Below are positions 46,746-58,599 of a stretch of DNA of 64,000 bases, piece by piece (the first letter of the stretch is position 1; every line of letters starts with the position of its first letter). The notes under the pieces are model-generated. The model was given only the letters and a program-made list of their open reading frames with translations, was not told the DNA's origin and searched no databases. Both the position numbers and the translations under genes were made by a program. This stretch comes from Nicotiana tabacum (taxonomy: Eukaryota; Streptophyta; Magnoliopsida; Solanales; Solanaceae): NCBI RefSeq assembly GCF_000715075.1, contig NC_134085.1, positions 131,668,716-131,732,715 on the forward strand, written 5' to 3'.

Positions 46746-48813
46746 ATGTGCAGGATGAGCACGATTGAAAATGAACCTTTCACGGTCCTCAAGGAAATCC
46801 CGTTAGAACTACATATGTGGTGGAATAATTTGGGGGAAGTCGGCCGAGAAACTGTGATAAAAGCTTTGGGTGGTCTTCTTGGGCTTCTGAAGATTAAGAC
46901 GAGGAAGGATATAATTGAGGCTTTGATACCCTTCTGGGACCCAGCACATAATGTGTTCCATTTCGCTGATTTTGAGCTAACTCCTACGCTTGAGGAAATA
47001 TCGGGCTATGCTGGTTTTAGTGGGAATATCAGAAATCAATATCCGGTGGCACCTAGAACAGTGACTCCCCATAAGTTTCTGGTCTTTTAATCATTAGTCG
47101 GGAAGTTCAAGATGGAAATTTGGCTAAGGATTTTGCACATTCTACTTCTTGAACCGTCGTTATTGGAATCCCCGCGGTTTTAAGATGCCAATACCGGTCT
47201 TACTCATTCGGGGAACAAAGACAAGTGGGTAGCTCAGTGAGGACTGGCTTTTATAGTGGCATTCCTGGGTGTTTTGATTTGTCCAAGAAAAGATGGAAAT
47301 AATAGAATTGGGGCTTGTGGGAATAGCCGGCTTCATGACTAAAAAGGCAAATGGCACCATTATACCGATGATCTTGGAGGAGATCTACCGAGCATTAACT
47401 GTTTGCCGAGAAGGAGGAAAGTTTTTGAGGGATGCAATATGCTTCTACAACTCTGGATGGAGGAACCCCTGTGTCACCGCCCGAGGTACATGAACATGGG
47501 TATGACCGATCTTTAATGCATTGAAAAACATGAACAACGGGTGAAGGTCTATGAGTTTCCGGAGGGTATGGAAGCATGGTTTGCACACTTGAGCTCCCTG
47601 ACTGCAAACAAGATTGAATGGATATTCGGTTGGTTCTCGGTCAGTAAAGTCATTTACATGTCGGCCGAGGTGTGTTTTCTTCTATTGATGGGTCTCTGGA
47701 GCATTCAGTCTTATGCCCCGCACAGTGTTTAACGCCAGTTAGGAAGGTACTAGACTATCCCACATGATGAGGATTTGAGTCTGCAGGTCATCAAATTGGA
47801 ACCAAAAGCTGTTTTCCCAGAAGAAAGGGTGCATCAGATTTGGCATCAATATAGGTTCTTAGAGCCAAAGACTCAAGTACGAGATCTGTCCAGAGGCGAG
47901 TTGGATCCTAGTTACACAACTTGGTACGGTAAAAGGTATCAAGTCCATCAAGAGCCCGAACGGCCCATAAAAAGGCCCCATGTCCAATAATTCACGGATG
48001 GAGCGCAAGAGCAATGGGATTGGTTGGCAAAAGAGGCAAGCTACAGAGCCACCATAAGCAAATTGGAGGGACAAATCCAGGATCTTAAATTTGACAAAAG
48101 TGTACAAGCCACTACTGATGAAAGGGGAAAAGAAGAAATTAGCTCACAACAATAAGGCCCTTCGAGCACAAATCCAAAAAATGAAAATAGCTGCTGAGAA
48201 TCAAGAAAGGAGTCGAAAAGGATGAAAGACTCATAAGTGGTTTCAAGAGGAAAATAGCTGAGTGTGAGGACAATCTGGAAAAATTCGAGGTAATCTAGCG
48301 AGGGCCCGGGCATAGTTAGAGAAGAACGTAGAGGGACGAGCAGAGTTTGTCTGGAAGTTGAAAAGGAAATATGAGGGGAAAATCACCAGTTTGAAGAAAA
48401 GGCTAACTACCCTCGAAAATGAGATGGCCAAGCAAGATAAGAACTTTAAAGTAGAAAAGGAACATTGATATGCATTCATGTCCCAGCTAGAGGAAGATAT
48501 GCAACATTTGTAGGGTCAAAACCATCATGATGCCCAGGTGATAGAAGCTAGGACTCAGCAAATAGGGTGTTTGCTCGAAGAAAAGGGTATCGTCAGGGAG
48601 AAGGTTAGAACAATTGCTGACTACATCGTCATGAAGTGCCATGAATGTGAAGACATGGCTTGAACCACCTTCTTTTCCGTGGTAATGACCTTTGTTCGTC
48701 AAATAATGAGTGACCTAGAGCGTCTTCAAGGGGATCTTGTGCATAGGCCCGTGGCGAGACCGACTGATATCCCACGGGCCCCTGGAGCAGTTGAGGCATT
48801 GATGTATTCATGA
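46746..48813 (+). pseudogene. Ogre ORF1 (plant mobile domain-like, coiled coil), broken
   Basis: Ogre elements carry an extra frame before gag; this is that frame. The likely start is MSTIENEPFTVLKE (46755). The first open part has LELHMWWNNLGEVGRE, IEALIPFWDPAHNVFHFADF and LTPTLEEISGYAG, resembling plant mobile domain proteins. After a stop at 47088, further pieces are GLVGIAGFM and IYRALTVCREGGKF (47293 on), then GMEAWFAHLSSL (47541 on) and FPEERVHQIWHQYRFLEPKT (47810 on). From about 48000 a Lys/Glu-rich coiled coil is legible in shifting frames (ISKLEGQIQDLKFDKS; KITSLKKRLTTLENEMAKQD). Ends near VARPTDIPRAPGAVEALMYS. Function unknown even in intact relatives. Confidence 0.8.
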
Positions 48814-49377
48814 TTTTCATTCGAGTTTGTATTGTCATTTTCTTTGTTGGAGTCTATTAGTCTGTTTTCGAGTCTATATTTTCATCTTTCTATTGGAGTC
48901 TGTTAGTCCCCCTTTTCGAGTCTGTTAGTTTTATGATTTTAACTCTGTTGGGGAAGTTGTCAAGATGTTTTATTTTATGAAAATTTGAAAACCCCAAAAA
49001 TGTTTTTTTATTTATTTCGCACATGTTCCCAGAACTACGCTTGGTCTGATTCATGCAGCATCATGATACGTAGGTAATCCCCATAGGATTCGATCATAAC
49101 CGTAAAATAAAAAAAAAGAAAAAAAAGAAAAAGAAAAAAGGAAATAATGGAAAAACATGAGAGGAAAAATGAGGGAATAATAGAATAAAGAAGAGCAGGA
49201 ATAAAAAAAAGAGAAATTGTAAAATGGAAATTATGAAGCCGGGATGACGTGAGCGACCGTTCAAATGCATAATAGAAATGGTTAACCGCTTAGGTGCATT
49301 GCATCCCCAATGTGCGGTTGCCTATCTGTTAAGCTCTAATCAATAACAAGTTTGTTGTTGTCATCAAGTACAAGCAG
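48814..49377 (+). mobile_element. Ogre ORF1-gag spacer
   Basis: Non-coding; contains TCTATTAGTCTGTTTTCGAG-type short direct repeats (48848-48935) and a purine-rich A/G run (49105-49220). Nothing else is recognised. Confidence 0.6.
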
Positions 49378-51620
49378 GTGGTTAGTTTGTTTGGCATTCT
49401 GGCAACTTACCCTTACAACACCAGGTCCAAAGACAAGTTGATCATGACTAACCAAGAACTTGATGCAAGTGTTATTGATCCGTCAAGAGAGGGGGAAGTG
49501 TTTGATGATAATTTGAAGGAGGAATTGTATAAGTTGAAACATCAGATGGTAGAGATGTACTAGGCATGGGTAAAAGGGCATCCACCACCATCTTACCCCG
49601 TTAACCCTGCTTTCGTCCCGCCGTTGGCTCAATCCCAAGAACCTCTCACTATTGATTCATCTACATGCTTCCCTATTTACCACCACTACCAAGGCACCAC
49701 TTCCCAAACCCAACAAACACCACCACCGAAACCAGTTCCATACCCTACTCCACCAGTCACCCCTGTTTTCATGGTGCCCCCACCCGCTACACTCCATCGA
49801 TCCTCCACTGAGCCCTCATTCCAGACCCAAGATAACCAGTATTATCCCCAAAGCTTACTTTCAAGGCCCTAGAGCATTACTCCTACACTCCTCATTTCAA
49901 CCTCCCAGTTGAGATTGAGAAACTACCTAAAACCCAGGAGGAGATTTTCAGGAAGGTAAGAAGCTTGGAACAATCGTTCAGAAACATGCATGGATTGGGA
50001 AGCCAGGTGAGCGTAGCCTAAAAAGATTTGTATCTATTTCCCGATGTTCAGTTGCCTGTGAGATTTAAGATGTCGAAGTTTTATTTGTATGACGGGCACG
50101 AAGACCCAATGGCCCACTTGAGGGGATTTTGCAGTAAAATGAGAGGATCCGGTGGGAAAGATGAGCTATTGATGGCGTACTTTAGCCAGAGTTTGAGTGG
50201 CTCGGCGTTGGAGTGGTACACTTGTCAGGATCACAGCAGATGGTATACCTGGGATGATTTATCCCAAGCATTCGCCCATCGTTTCCAATACAACATTGAG
50301 GTTGTTCCAAATCGTTTGTCTTTGACTAAGATTGAGAAGAAGCCTAGTTAATGTTTCAGAGAATATGGTTTTCGCTGGAGAGAACAAGTGGCAAGAGTTA
50401 ACCCACTGATGGAGGAGAGCGAAATGGTGGAATACTTTCTGCAGGCTCTGGAGCCCACTTACTTTGGCCATCTGATATCGGCCATAGGCAAATTGTTCAA
50501 CGAGGTAGTGAATATGGGTGGCATTATGGAAGAAGGGCTTAAATAAAGAAAAATCATGAGTTACTTGGTTATCAAGGCAACTACCCAAGACATTTAGAAT
50601 GGTACATGGGAGTGATTGGAAAGAAGAAGAAAGAAGATGTGGTAACAATTGATAAAGAATCATGGTTTGGACCCAGGATCCCGTCACACCAATATACCCA
50701 GCCTCGACCCCATCACCGAACCTACACCCAAACACCATATAACCCACGCCAACACTACTTCCCGTCACCAAACTCTCATATTTTTGTCCACCACGCCCAA
50801 ACATATACTCAATCTCCTGCCTACGTAGAATGGCGTGCCCCAGACCCACAAAAAACCTACCCAGCTCCACAAAATGCTTACCCACCCTCATGAGACTACC
50901 GAAACCCTACCAACCCAGTTTTCCGGCCCAATCCAGCATTCGAAAAATACAAGGTTGCAGCAGAAGAAAACCTTCACCCCATTGGGGGAGTATTATACCA
51001 GTTTGATCCACAAATTGTGGCAGTTGGATATGCTGAGGCCAATCGAGTCGAAATTGCCAAACCCTCATCCAAAGAATCTTGATTACTCTGTGAGCTGTGA
51101 ATACTGTTCTGGTACTCCGGGGCATGATACGGAGAAGTGTTGGCACTTGAAAAATGCCATCCAGGAGCTCATTGACACGAACCGGATTGAAGTCAAAACT
51201 CCAGAGGCACCCAACATCAACCAGAACCCATTGCCAACCCATCAGGAAACAAACATGATCGAGATAGTACATAAGGGAGGGGAGCCCAAGAAGCCTTCAC
51301 AGACTGTCATGATGATTCGGTCCAGTGAGGCCAAGCCAGTTGAAAAACTAACAGTTGAGAGATCAGTGAACATGTTGAGTAGGACAAACGGTGAACCATT
51401 TGTGGTAGTCAAGAAAGGATCCCCAAGTGATGTCGCGGCGAAGCAAGAAAATCCAAAAGTTGTTGTGCCAGGAGTGGCAAACAAGCCGATCATAATTGTA
51501 AAGGGTGCCCGTACGGATCCTGTCATCATCAAGCCTGTAACCCAGTTGTTGGTAATCAGCACCAAGGCTATCCCATTGAACTATAAACGGGTGATAGTGA
51601 CCTATAAGGGAAGGAAGTGA
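49378..51620 (+). pseudogene. Ogre gag with zinc knuckle, frameshifted
   Basis: Begins MVSLFGILATYPYNTRSKDK; a TAG at 49561 interrupts it. A Pro-rich stretch (49570-49870) precedes a shift near 49872. The capsid core is open at 50028-50351: PVRFKMSKFYLYDGHEDPMA, YFSQSLSGSALEWYT, DDLSQAFAHRFQYN. It continues across a stop with FREYGFRWREQVARV and EYFLQALEPTYF. A Pro/His/Tyr-rich linker follows. The last open block (50835-51620) holds a zinc knuckle at 51096-51140, CEYCSGTPGHDTEKC, with C-x2-C-x5-H-x4-C spacing instead of the usual x4, then a Pro/Val/Lys-rich tail. Several single-base changes prevent a full product. Confidence 0.88.
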
Positions 51621-52976
51621 AAGAAGAAGACAATGAGGCCCATGGACTAACTCGTTCGGGGAGATGCTTTCCTCGGAAGAGTTAAGGAAAGCTAAAACAT
51701 CCAGAGATAACCCAGTTCTAGTAAAGAAAGTAATCACTAAAGAAGAGGCGGAGGAGTTTATGAGAAAGATGAAGGTACAAGATTATTCCATTGTGGAGTA
51801 GCTGAGAAAGACGCCTGCTCAGATTTCCTTATTATCATTGTTGATCCATTCAGACAAGCATCGTCGGGCCCTGATAAAAATTCTGAATGAGGCTCATGTT
51901 CCCGACAAAATTTCAGTAAACCATTTGGAAAAGATCATCAACAAAATATTTGAGGTGAACAGGGTCACCTTCTCTGATGATGAATTGCATGTGGAAGGTA
52001 CTGAACACAACAGAGCTCTCTATCTTACGGTAAAATGTGAAGATTATGTGGTTACCAGGGTATTAGTTGACAATGGTTCCAGTGCAAACATCTTCCCTCT
52101 CTCTACTCTGAACAAGTTGAAAGTGGATGATGAGAGGATTCACAAGAACAACATCTGTGTTCGGGGATTTGACGGTGGAGGGAAAGATTCAGTTAGTGAT
52201 ATAGTGCTTGAGTTGACAATAGGACCGGCGAAATTCACCATGGAGTTCCAAGTGCTGGACGTAGCCGTCTCTTACAATTTGTTGTTAGGTCGACCTTGAA
52301 TTCATGCTGCTAAAACAGTCCCGTCCACTCTGCACGAGATGGTCAAGTTCGAATGGGATAGACAAGAGATCGTTGTGCATGGTGAAGGTAACTTGTGTGC
52401 TCACAGTGATGCCTCTGTCCCGTTCATTGAGTTTGAAGATGAAAAAAGGCCTTGGGTCTATCATGTTTTTGAAACAGTGCCGGTATAGAAGGTTCAAGAA
52501 GGGAAATGTGTTCCAACCCCAAAGATAACCTCCGCATCAGTCATGATGGCCTTTAAAATGCTGAAAAATGGCTTTGTGCCCAGTAAAGGTCTGGGTGCAT
52601 CTCTGCTAGGTATCGTACAGCCGGTGTCCCTCCCTAAGAATTTGGGTATGTTCGGTCTTGGATTCAAACCTACAGAGGCAGATGTGAGAAGAGCTAAAAG
52701 GTTGAAACAGAAGTCGTGGGCACTTTCAAAGCCTGTTCCGCATCTCTCTAGGTCTTTTGTCAAGCCCGGTGCGAGGAAACACCCAGTGATGACACTTCCA
52801 CGTTCTGTGGTTAACATTTATGGGGAGTTAATTGAAATGTTCCAGAGGTTGTTTGATGATGTGAACATGGTGGAAGTTGGAGAAGGTTTTAACAAAGTGG
52901 ACATGCAGTTTGTCGGGCCAAATGCAAAGCTTAACAATTGGAAGGCTACTCCTCTCCCTACCTGGAATGAGTCTTG
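51621..52976 (+). pseudogene. Ogre aspartic protease and G-patch-like linker
   Basis: After the gag frame ends, RKAKTSRDNPVLVKK-type linker codons lead into an open block (51838-52299). It has FSDDELHVEGTEHNRALYL, then the active site VLVDNGSSANIFPL (Asp at 52069) and ends FQVLDVAVSYNLLLGRP. The next codon is TGA where Trp is expected, then IHAAKTVPSTLHEMVKFEW. The linker at 52543-52980 has MLKNGFVPSKGLGASLLGI and FGLGFKPTEADVRRAKRLK, a glycine pattern resembling a G-patch. It ends TWNESW and TAG at 52978. The protease site Asp is intact, but stops on both sides block a polyprotein. Confidence 0.88.
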
Positions 52977-53111
52977 GTAGTTTGTTTTGTTTTCCTTTCT
53001 ATCTGAGTCATTCCAGGATTGTGACTCAGACTTTTATTTTCCGCTTATTGATGTACAAGCCCTGTTATCCTTTATTTTAATGAAATGCAATTTCCCTTTC
53101 CATCACTTCAG
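52977..53111 (+). other. Pro-RT spacer, possible Ogre intron
   Basis: Ogre elements are known for an intron between protease and RT. Here TTG|GTAGTTTG (52977) and a pyrimidine-rich CATCACTTCAG|ATAG (53111) bound 135 bp of T-rich, stop-containing sequence. However, joining exactly these sites makes TG+A, a stop, so this copy would not regain its frame. The spacer is either a degraded intron or has another donor. Confidence 0.5.
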
Positions 53112-54243
53112 ATAGTTTCCAATCTTAAAAGTCAATCTAATTCTGAAATAATAATCCAAGAAATAGAGTGTGATGTTGAATTAGAATATGATGAGGATGA
53201 ATCCTTTGAAGAGATTAGTAAGGAACTAAGTCATTTTGAAGAAAACCCCAAGCCTAATCTCAATGAAATGGAAGCAATCAATCTAGGGGATCCAGACTAT
53301 GTCAGATAAACTACGATAAGTGTCCATCTTGAACCACCAATCAGAGAAGAAATAATTAAAGCATTGTTTGAGTATAAGTATATGTTTGCATTGTCATATG
53401 ATGACATGCCAGGCTTGAGTAGCGATTTGGTGGTCCACAATTGATCTAGCATTCCGTCCCGTCAAGTAGAAGTTAAGAAAATTCAAAACTGATATGAGTG
53501 TGAAGATTAAAGAAGAGGCCACAAAGTAGCTTGATGCAAAGGTCATTCGGGTCACATGATATCCCACGTGGTTAGCCAATGTTATGCCTGTGCCAAAAAA
53601 GGATGGTAGGACTAGAGTGTGTGTTGATTACCGTGATCTCAACAAGGCAAGTCCAAAGGAAAACTTTCCATTGCCAAATATCCACATTTTGATTGATAAT
53701 TGTGCCAAGCATGAGGTTGGGTCTTTTGTGGATTGCTATGCGGGCTATCATCAGATTTTAATGGATGAGGAAGATGCGGAAAAGACGCCATTCATCACGC
53801 CATGAGGAACATATAGCTACCGAGTCATGCCTTTTGGTTTGAAAAATGATGGGGCAACTTACATGAGGCCGATGATAGCCATATTCCATGATATGATACA
53901 CAAGGACATTGCGGTTTACGTGGATGATGTGATCATAAAGTCCAGAAAGCAGTCTTACCACGTCAAATATTTAAGAAAGTTCTTCCAAAGGCTCCGCAGG
54001 TACAATCTTAAGCTTAACCCTGAAAAGTACGCATTTGGTGTTCCATCGGGGAAATTGTTGGGATTCATAGTTAGTCAGCGGGGCATTGAATTGGATCCGT
54101 CAAAGATCAAAGCCATTCAGGAACTACCACTACAAAAGAACAAGACCGAGGTGATGAATCTTTTAGGGAGGTTGAACTACAACAACAGGTTTATTGCTCA
54201 GCTCACGACAACGTGTGAGCCCATCTTCAAGTTGCTAAAATAA
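53112..54243 (+). pseudogene. Ogre reverse transcriptase
   Basis: An acidic lead-in (ECDVELEYDEDESFEEIS) and SYDDMPGLSSDLVVH precede the RT domain. Conserved blocks: MPVPKKDGRTRVCVDYRDLN, FVDCYAGYHQILMDEED (motif A Asp), MPFGLKNDGATYMR, and the catalytic VYVDDVIIKS (YVDD at 53917-53928). Then NLKLNPEKYAFGVPSGKLLG and LLGRLNYNNRFIAQLTTT. The metal-binding Asp residues are present. Breaks: stop at 53310, several near 53443-53530, TGA for Trp at 53803, and TAA at 54241. Without them this would be a normal length RT for the lineage. Confidence 0.93.
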
Positions 54244-54782
54244 GTGCTGCGGTCAAGTGCCAGGAGGCCTGCAATAATATCAAGGAGTATTTGTCGAAAC
54301 CACTCGTGTTGGTCCCGCCAGAACCTGGAAGACCTTTGATTCTTTATTTGACAGTCTTGGATAACTCGTTTGGTTGTGTGTTTCATCAGCACGACATCAT
54401 CGACAGGAATGAGCAAGCCATCTATTATCTTAGTAAGAAATTCACAGCTTATGAGGTTAAGTATACTCCCCTTGAGAGAACATGCTGCGCCCTGACTTTG
54501 GTAGCACAGAAGTTGAAGCATTATTTGTCGTCCTATACTACTTACCTCATTTCTCGCCTGGATACTCTAAAGTATATCTTTCAGAAGTCTATGCCCACAG
54601 GAACGCTCGCAAAGTGGCAAATCTTGCTAACAGAGTTTGACATCGTATATGTGACTTGTACGGCGATGAAAGCCGAAGATTTGGACGATCACTTGGCCGA
54701 GAACCCGGTGGACGAAGAATATGAACCTTTGAAGACTTATTTTCCTGATGAAGAGGTAATGCACATTGACGAGGTCAAGAAG
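54244..54782 (+). pseudogene. Ogre RNase H (first, retroviral-type)
   Basis: Open from 54291: LVLVPPEPGRPLILYLTVLD (first Asp), YYLSKKFTAYEVKYTPLER (Glu), then HYLSSYTTYLISRLDTLKY (Asp) and AMKAEDLDDHLAENPVDEEY (last acidic position). It removes the RNA strand during reverse transcription. The first codons after RT are frameshifted. Confidence 0.85.
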
Positions 54783-55110
54783 GATAAAAATTCCGGGTGG
54801 AAACTTTTCTTTGATGGGGTTTCTAACATGAAAGGTGTTAGGATAGGAGCTGTACTCATTTCTTAAACAGGGCATCCCTACCCTGTCACTGCTCAGCTTC
54901 GTTTCTATTGCACCAACAACATGGCCGAGTACGAAGCGTGCCTTTTGGGTTTAAGGCTAGCTGTAGATTTGGGAATCCAGGAAGTCTTGGTCTTGGGAGG
55001 CTCGGATCTTCTGGTGCACCAGATTCAAGGAGAATAGGAGACGCAAGATTTAAAGCTTATACCATATCGACAATGTCTGCATGATCTTTGTCAATGGTTT
55101 CGATGAATAG
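54783..55110 (+). pseudogene. Ogre second RNase H (archaeal type, aRNH)
   Basis: SGWKLFFDGVSNMKGVRIG (first Asp), a TAA at 54864, then FYCTNNMAEYEACLLGLRL (Glu) and VLVLGGSDLLVHQIQGE. Tat-lineage elements such as Ogre carry this second RNase H behind the first. The GDS motif that supplies the third Asp is GGS here (GGC at 54999), so the site is probably dead. A TAG follows QGE. Confidence 0.82.
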
Positions 55111-55162
55111 TATACAGGCACATTCCAAGGATCCATAATGAGGTTATCGATGCCTTGGCTAC

Positions 55163-56532
55163 TTGGCTTTAATGTTGCACCATCTGGACAAAGCTTATGT
55201 TGATCCTCTGCATATTCAAGTTCGTGATCAGCATGCTTACTGTAATGTGATTGAAGAAGAACTTTATGGTGAACCATGGTTTCATGACATCAGGGAGTAT
55301 ATCAGAATGGGGGTATATCCAGTACAAGCCACAGGTGATCAAAAGAGAACAATTCATCATTTGGCAAGTGGATTTTTCTTCAGCGAAGGAGTTTTGTACA
55401 AAAGGACTCCAGATCTTGGATTGTTAAGATGCATAGATGCTAGACAGGCCACGTCTATCATGACCGAAGTGCATTCCGGAGTCTGCGGACCGCATATTAC
55501 TGGGTATGTTTTGGCAAAGAAAATTCTCCGTGCAGGCTATTGGCTCACCATGGAGTGAGATTGTATCTGTTTTGTGAGCAAGTGTCATCAATGTCAAGTA
55601 CACGGAGATTTGATTCATTCTCCGCCATCTGAATTGCACACAATGTACACACCATGGCCCTTTGTTGCTTGGGGTAGGGACATCATCGGACCAATTGAGC
55701 TAGCGGCATCCAATGGGCACAGGTTCATTCTGGTGGCCATTGACTATTTCACTAAGTGGGTTGAAGCTAAAACTTTCAAATCTGTGACCAAGAAGGCAGT
55801 GGTCGATTTTGTTCATTCAAATATCATTTGTCGGTTGTGAATCCCAAAGGTGATCATCACAGATAATGACGCTAATCTTAACAGTTATCTAATGAAAGAA
55901 GTGTTTCAAACGTTTAAGATTATGCATCGCAATTCCACCCCATACCGCCCAAGGAGAACGGAGCAGTCGAGGCAACCAACAAGAACATAAAGAAGATACT
56001 TCGGAAAATGGTGCAGGGTTCTAGGCAATGCCCTGAAAAGTTGCCCTTTGCATTGTTGGGTTATCGCACTACTGTTCGCACTTCAGTAGGTGATACCCCG
56101 CGGAAGTGATACCTTATCTGTTGGTATATGGCACAAAAGCAGTGATACCCCGCGGAAGTTGAAATCTCATCCCTTCGGATTGTTGCTGAAGTCGAAATTG
56201 ATGATGATGAGTGGGTCAAAACTCGTCTGGAGCAATTGAGTTTGATTGATGAAAAAAGATTGGCAGTAGTGTGTCATGGCCAATTGTATCAAAAGAGAAT
56301 GGTAAGAGAATATAAAAAGAAGGTGCAGCCACAGAAATTTGAAGTGGGTCAGCAAGTATTGAAACTCATCCTTCCACATCATGATGAGGCGAAAGGCAAG
56401 TTCGCCCCAATTGGCAAAGGTCGTTCATCGTAACGAGAGTGTTGTCCAACGGTGCTTTGTTTAACAGATATAGAAGGCAAACATGTAGACATGGCTATCA
56501 ATTCTGATGCTGTCAAAAGATATTATGTATGA
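55163..56532 (+). pseudogene. Ogre integrase
   Basis: Spacer (DQHAYCNVIEEELYGEPWF), then the H2C2 zinc region: HSGVCGPHITGYVLAKKIL and CHQCQVHGD, split by a stop at 55556. Core: FVAWGRDIIGPI (Asp), AIDYFTKWVEAKTFKSVTK, VIITDNDANLN (Asp) and ENGAVEATNKNIKKILR (Glu). Stops or shifts lie at 55838 and near 55945. An 18-bp duplication breaks the frame near 56090. The C-terminal part (REYKKKVQPQKFEVGQQVLK) is open at 56236-56433. The frame ends DAVKRYYV at 56532, a typical Ogre terminus. Confidence 0.92.
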
Positions 56533-57085
56533 TTTCTTTGGTTTAAATTGTGTTTTTTTGTACTTGACATGTTTTGAAGATTGGAATGACGAAGGTATTT
56601 TGTTCTGCTATCTAAACATTTTATCCTTTGTTACCCCTTTGAGCCATATCTGTTTCCTTTTTATACCCCTCTTTTGGAATCAGTAGGGAAATTCCGAATC
56701 ACGAACGCAAAAGGTAAGTAAAGAAGTAAAGAAGGAAAGAGAAGAGAAAAGAAAAGGAAAGAATGGAAAAAGAATTAAAAGAAAGAAAAAAATGGAAAAA
56801 GAGTAAAGAAAAAGAAAAAAAGAAGAAGAAAAAGAAAAAAAGAGAGAAAAGTACTAAAAATAAACAAAGCAATTCCTATGTCATGAACTACGTTTGACCT
56901 GATTCCTTTTAATGATATGTAGGCAGCCTCATGGTTCGGTCCCGTCAGAATAAAAATTCGGGGCAGAAGTTGTGGTTGTTGTTAGAGATCTGATTCCGAA
57001 AGTTGTAATTTTGAACCCATTCAAGCTGTTTTGAGCCTTTTGATATCCTTTCTTTCTAACCCTATCCAAAAGCCCACATTACGGT
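56533..57085 (+). mobile_element. Ogre 3' region, lacking its LTR
   Basis: Non-coding, with a long A/G-only stretch (56715-56850) and the phrase CCAAAAGCCCACATTACGG near 57064. The expected 3' LTR start TGTGAGCACG does not occur in the rest of the window. The sequence passes into a minus-strand family-A LTR near 57086. Confidence 0.6.
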
Positions 57086-57184
57086 TCAGGGGAATGAAAA
57101 ATGAGAGAAGGTTCAGTAAAACCTTTTAAAATAACTTTCAATTGTTTCAAACGAGTGATGAAAATAGTGAGAAAAAGGTATAGA

Positions 57185-57395
57185 AACGTAAATAGCCCCT
57201 CGGGCAAAACATGTACCATAAACTGCCTCTCGGGCATAATATCAACAGAACCAGCTCCACGGGCTACCTCACAATCACTCGTAATCAGCCTCTCGGTCAT
57301 AACATGAACCAAGAACCGCCCCTCGGTCAACACATGGATTAAGAACAGCCCCCCGGGCAACAATATGAAACAACAACAGCCCTTCGGGCTACATT
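57185..57395. repeat. Diverged tandem array of CCTCGGGC units
   Basis: About seven units of 28-35 bp, each with GCCCCTCGGGCAAAACATG or a variant (GCCTCTCGGGCATAAT, GCCTCTCGGTCATAACATG, GCCCCCCGGGCAACA). Confidence 0.85.
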
Positions 57396-58599
57396 ACATC
57401 ACTCACACTGGGTACCCGTGCTCACTGGGGGTGTACAAACTCCTGAGGAGCTCCTACAGCCCAAGTGCTATATCAAGCCATTTAGTGGCATAATGAAACA
57501 GGTCTTCGGCCTCATAATAAGCCACCTCATGGCATAACAAATCAGGACTTCAGCCTCAAAATCATGAATCGGTAACAACACGCTGCGGCGTGCAGCCCGA
57601 TCCCATAATATCCTTACAACACAGGCCCTCGGCCTCACTCAGTTAGAAATCTCTTAAGCCACTCGGATAATAGTAAAACATGATGCTCAGCCTAAAATGT
57701 AATTTAAAATATAAAAACGGAGTAAATATGGCCGAGTTATGAAAAACAGTAAAGTACAGCATGACTGAGTACAAACATGAAGTTAAAACAGTGAGGAATA
57801 GTAGTAAAAAGCCCTTAAGGGTCCAAAATAGTTGGCACGAGGCCCAAATATGGCATGAGTCCCAAAACATGATAATACTTCCCAAAACACAATGATATCA
57901 AACAATTTTCAATCAAATACGTGACTTAATAGTGGTATGGGACGAACCAAGTCACAATCTCCAATAGTGCACAACCCCACGCTCATCATCTAGCATGTGA
58001 TCACCTCAAAGCAGCACAACGATGTGAAATCCGGGGTTTAATACCCTCACGACAACATTTACAATCATTACATACCTCTATCCGTTCCAAACTCTAGCCC
58101 GCGATGCCTTTGCCTCTTGACTAGGCCTCCAGATGCTCCTAATCTAACCAAAAACAGATTTATACTATCAAAATATGCTAAGGGAATAAAGCTCACTCGA
58201 AAATAACCAATTTACATAAAAAATTCCGATATTGGCCAAACCAGACCCCCGGGCCCACATCTCGGATTCCGATAAAATTCACAAAGCTAGAATCCTTACA
58301 CTCTGACGAGTTCACGCATATCAAGAATATCAAAATCCGACCACAAATGACCCCTCAAATCCCTAGATTAAGGTCTCCAATTTCTAAGTCTTAAACCCCC
58401 AATTTTTGCTACTTATTTCCATAGATTTCAAGCTTAATAAGTTAAAAACCATCATAGAAACAAGTTTAGGGTTCAAAAACCTTACCTCCACGAAATCCCC
58501 TTGAATTTTCTCTTCAATTTGCTCTCCAAAGCTTTCTCCCGAATGAAATATAGTGAAAAACCACTCAAAAGCGCAAAGGGCCAAATATATATATTCCGC

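Noticed and set aside
50259..50891. 210-codon minus-strand frame
   Set aside because: Antisense shadow of the Ogre gag; the plus strand has clear capsid motifs.
56700..56860. Long A/G-only tract considered as the Ogre polypurine tract
   Set aside because: No LTR start follows it, and the similar tract at 49105-49220 is in a spacer; more likely a low-complexity region.
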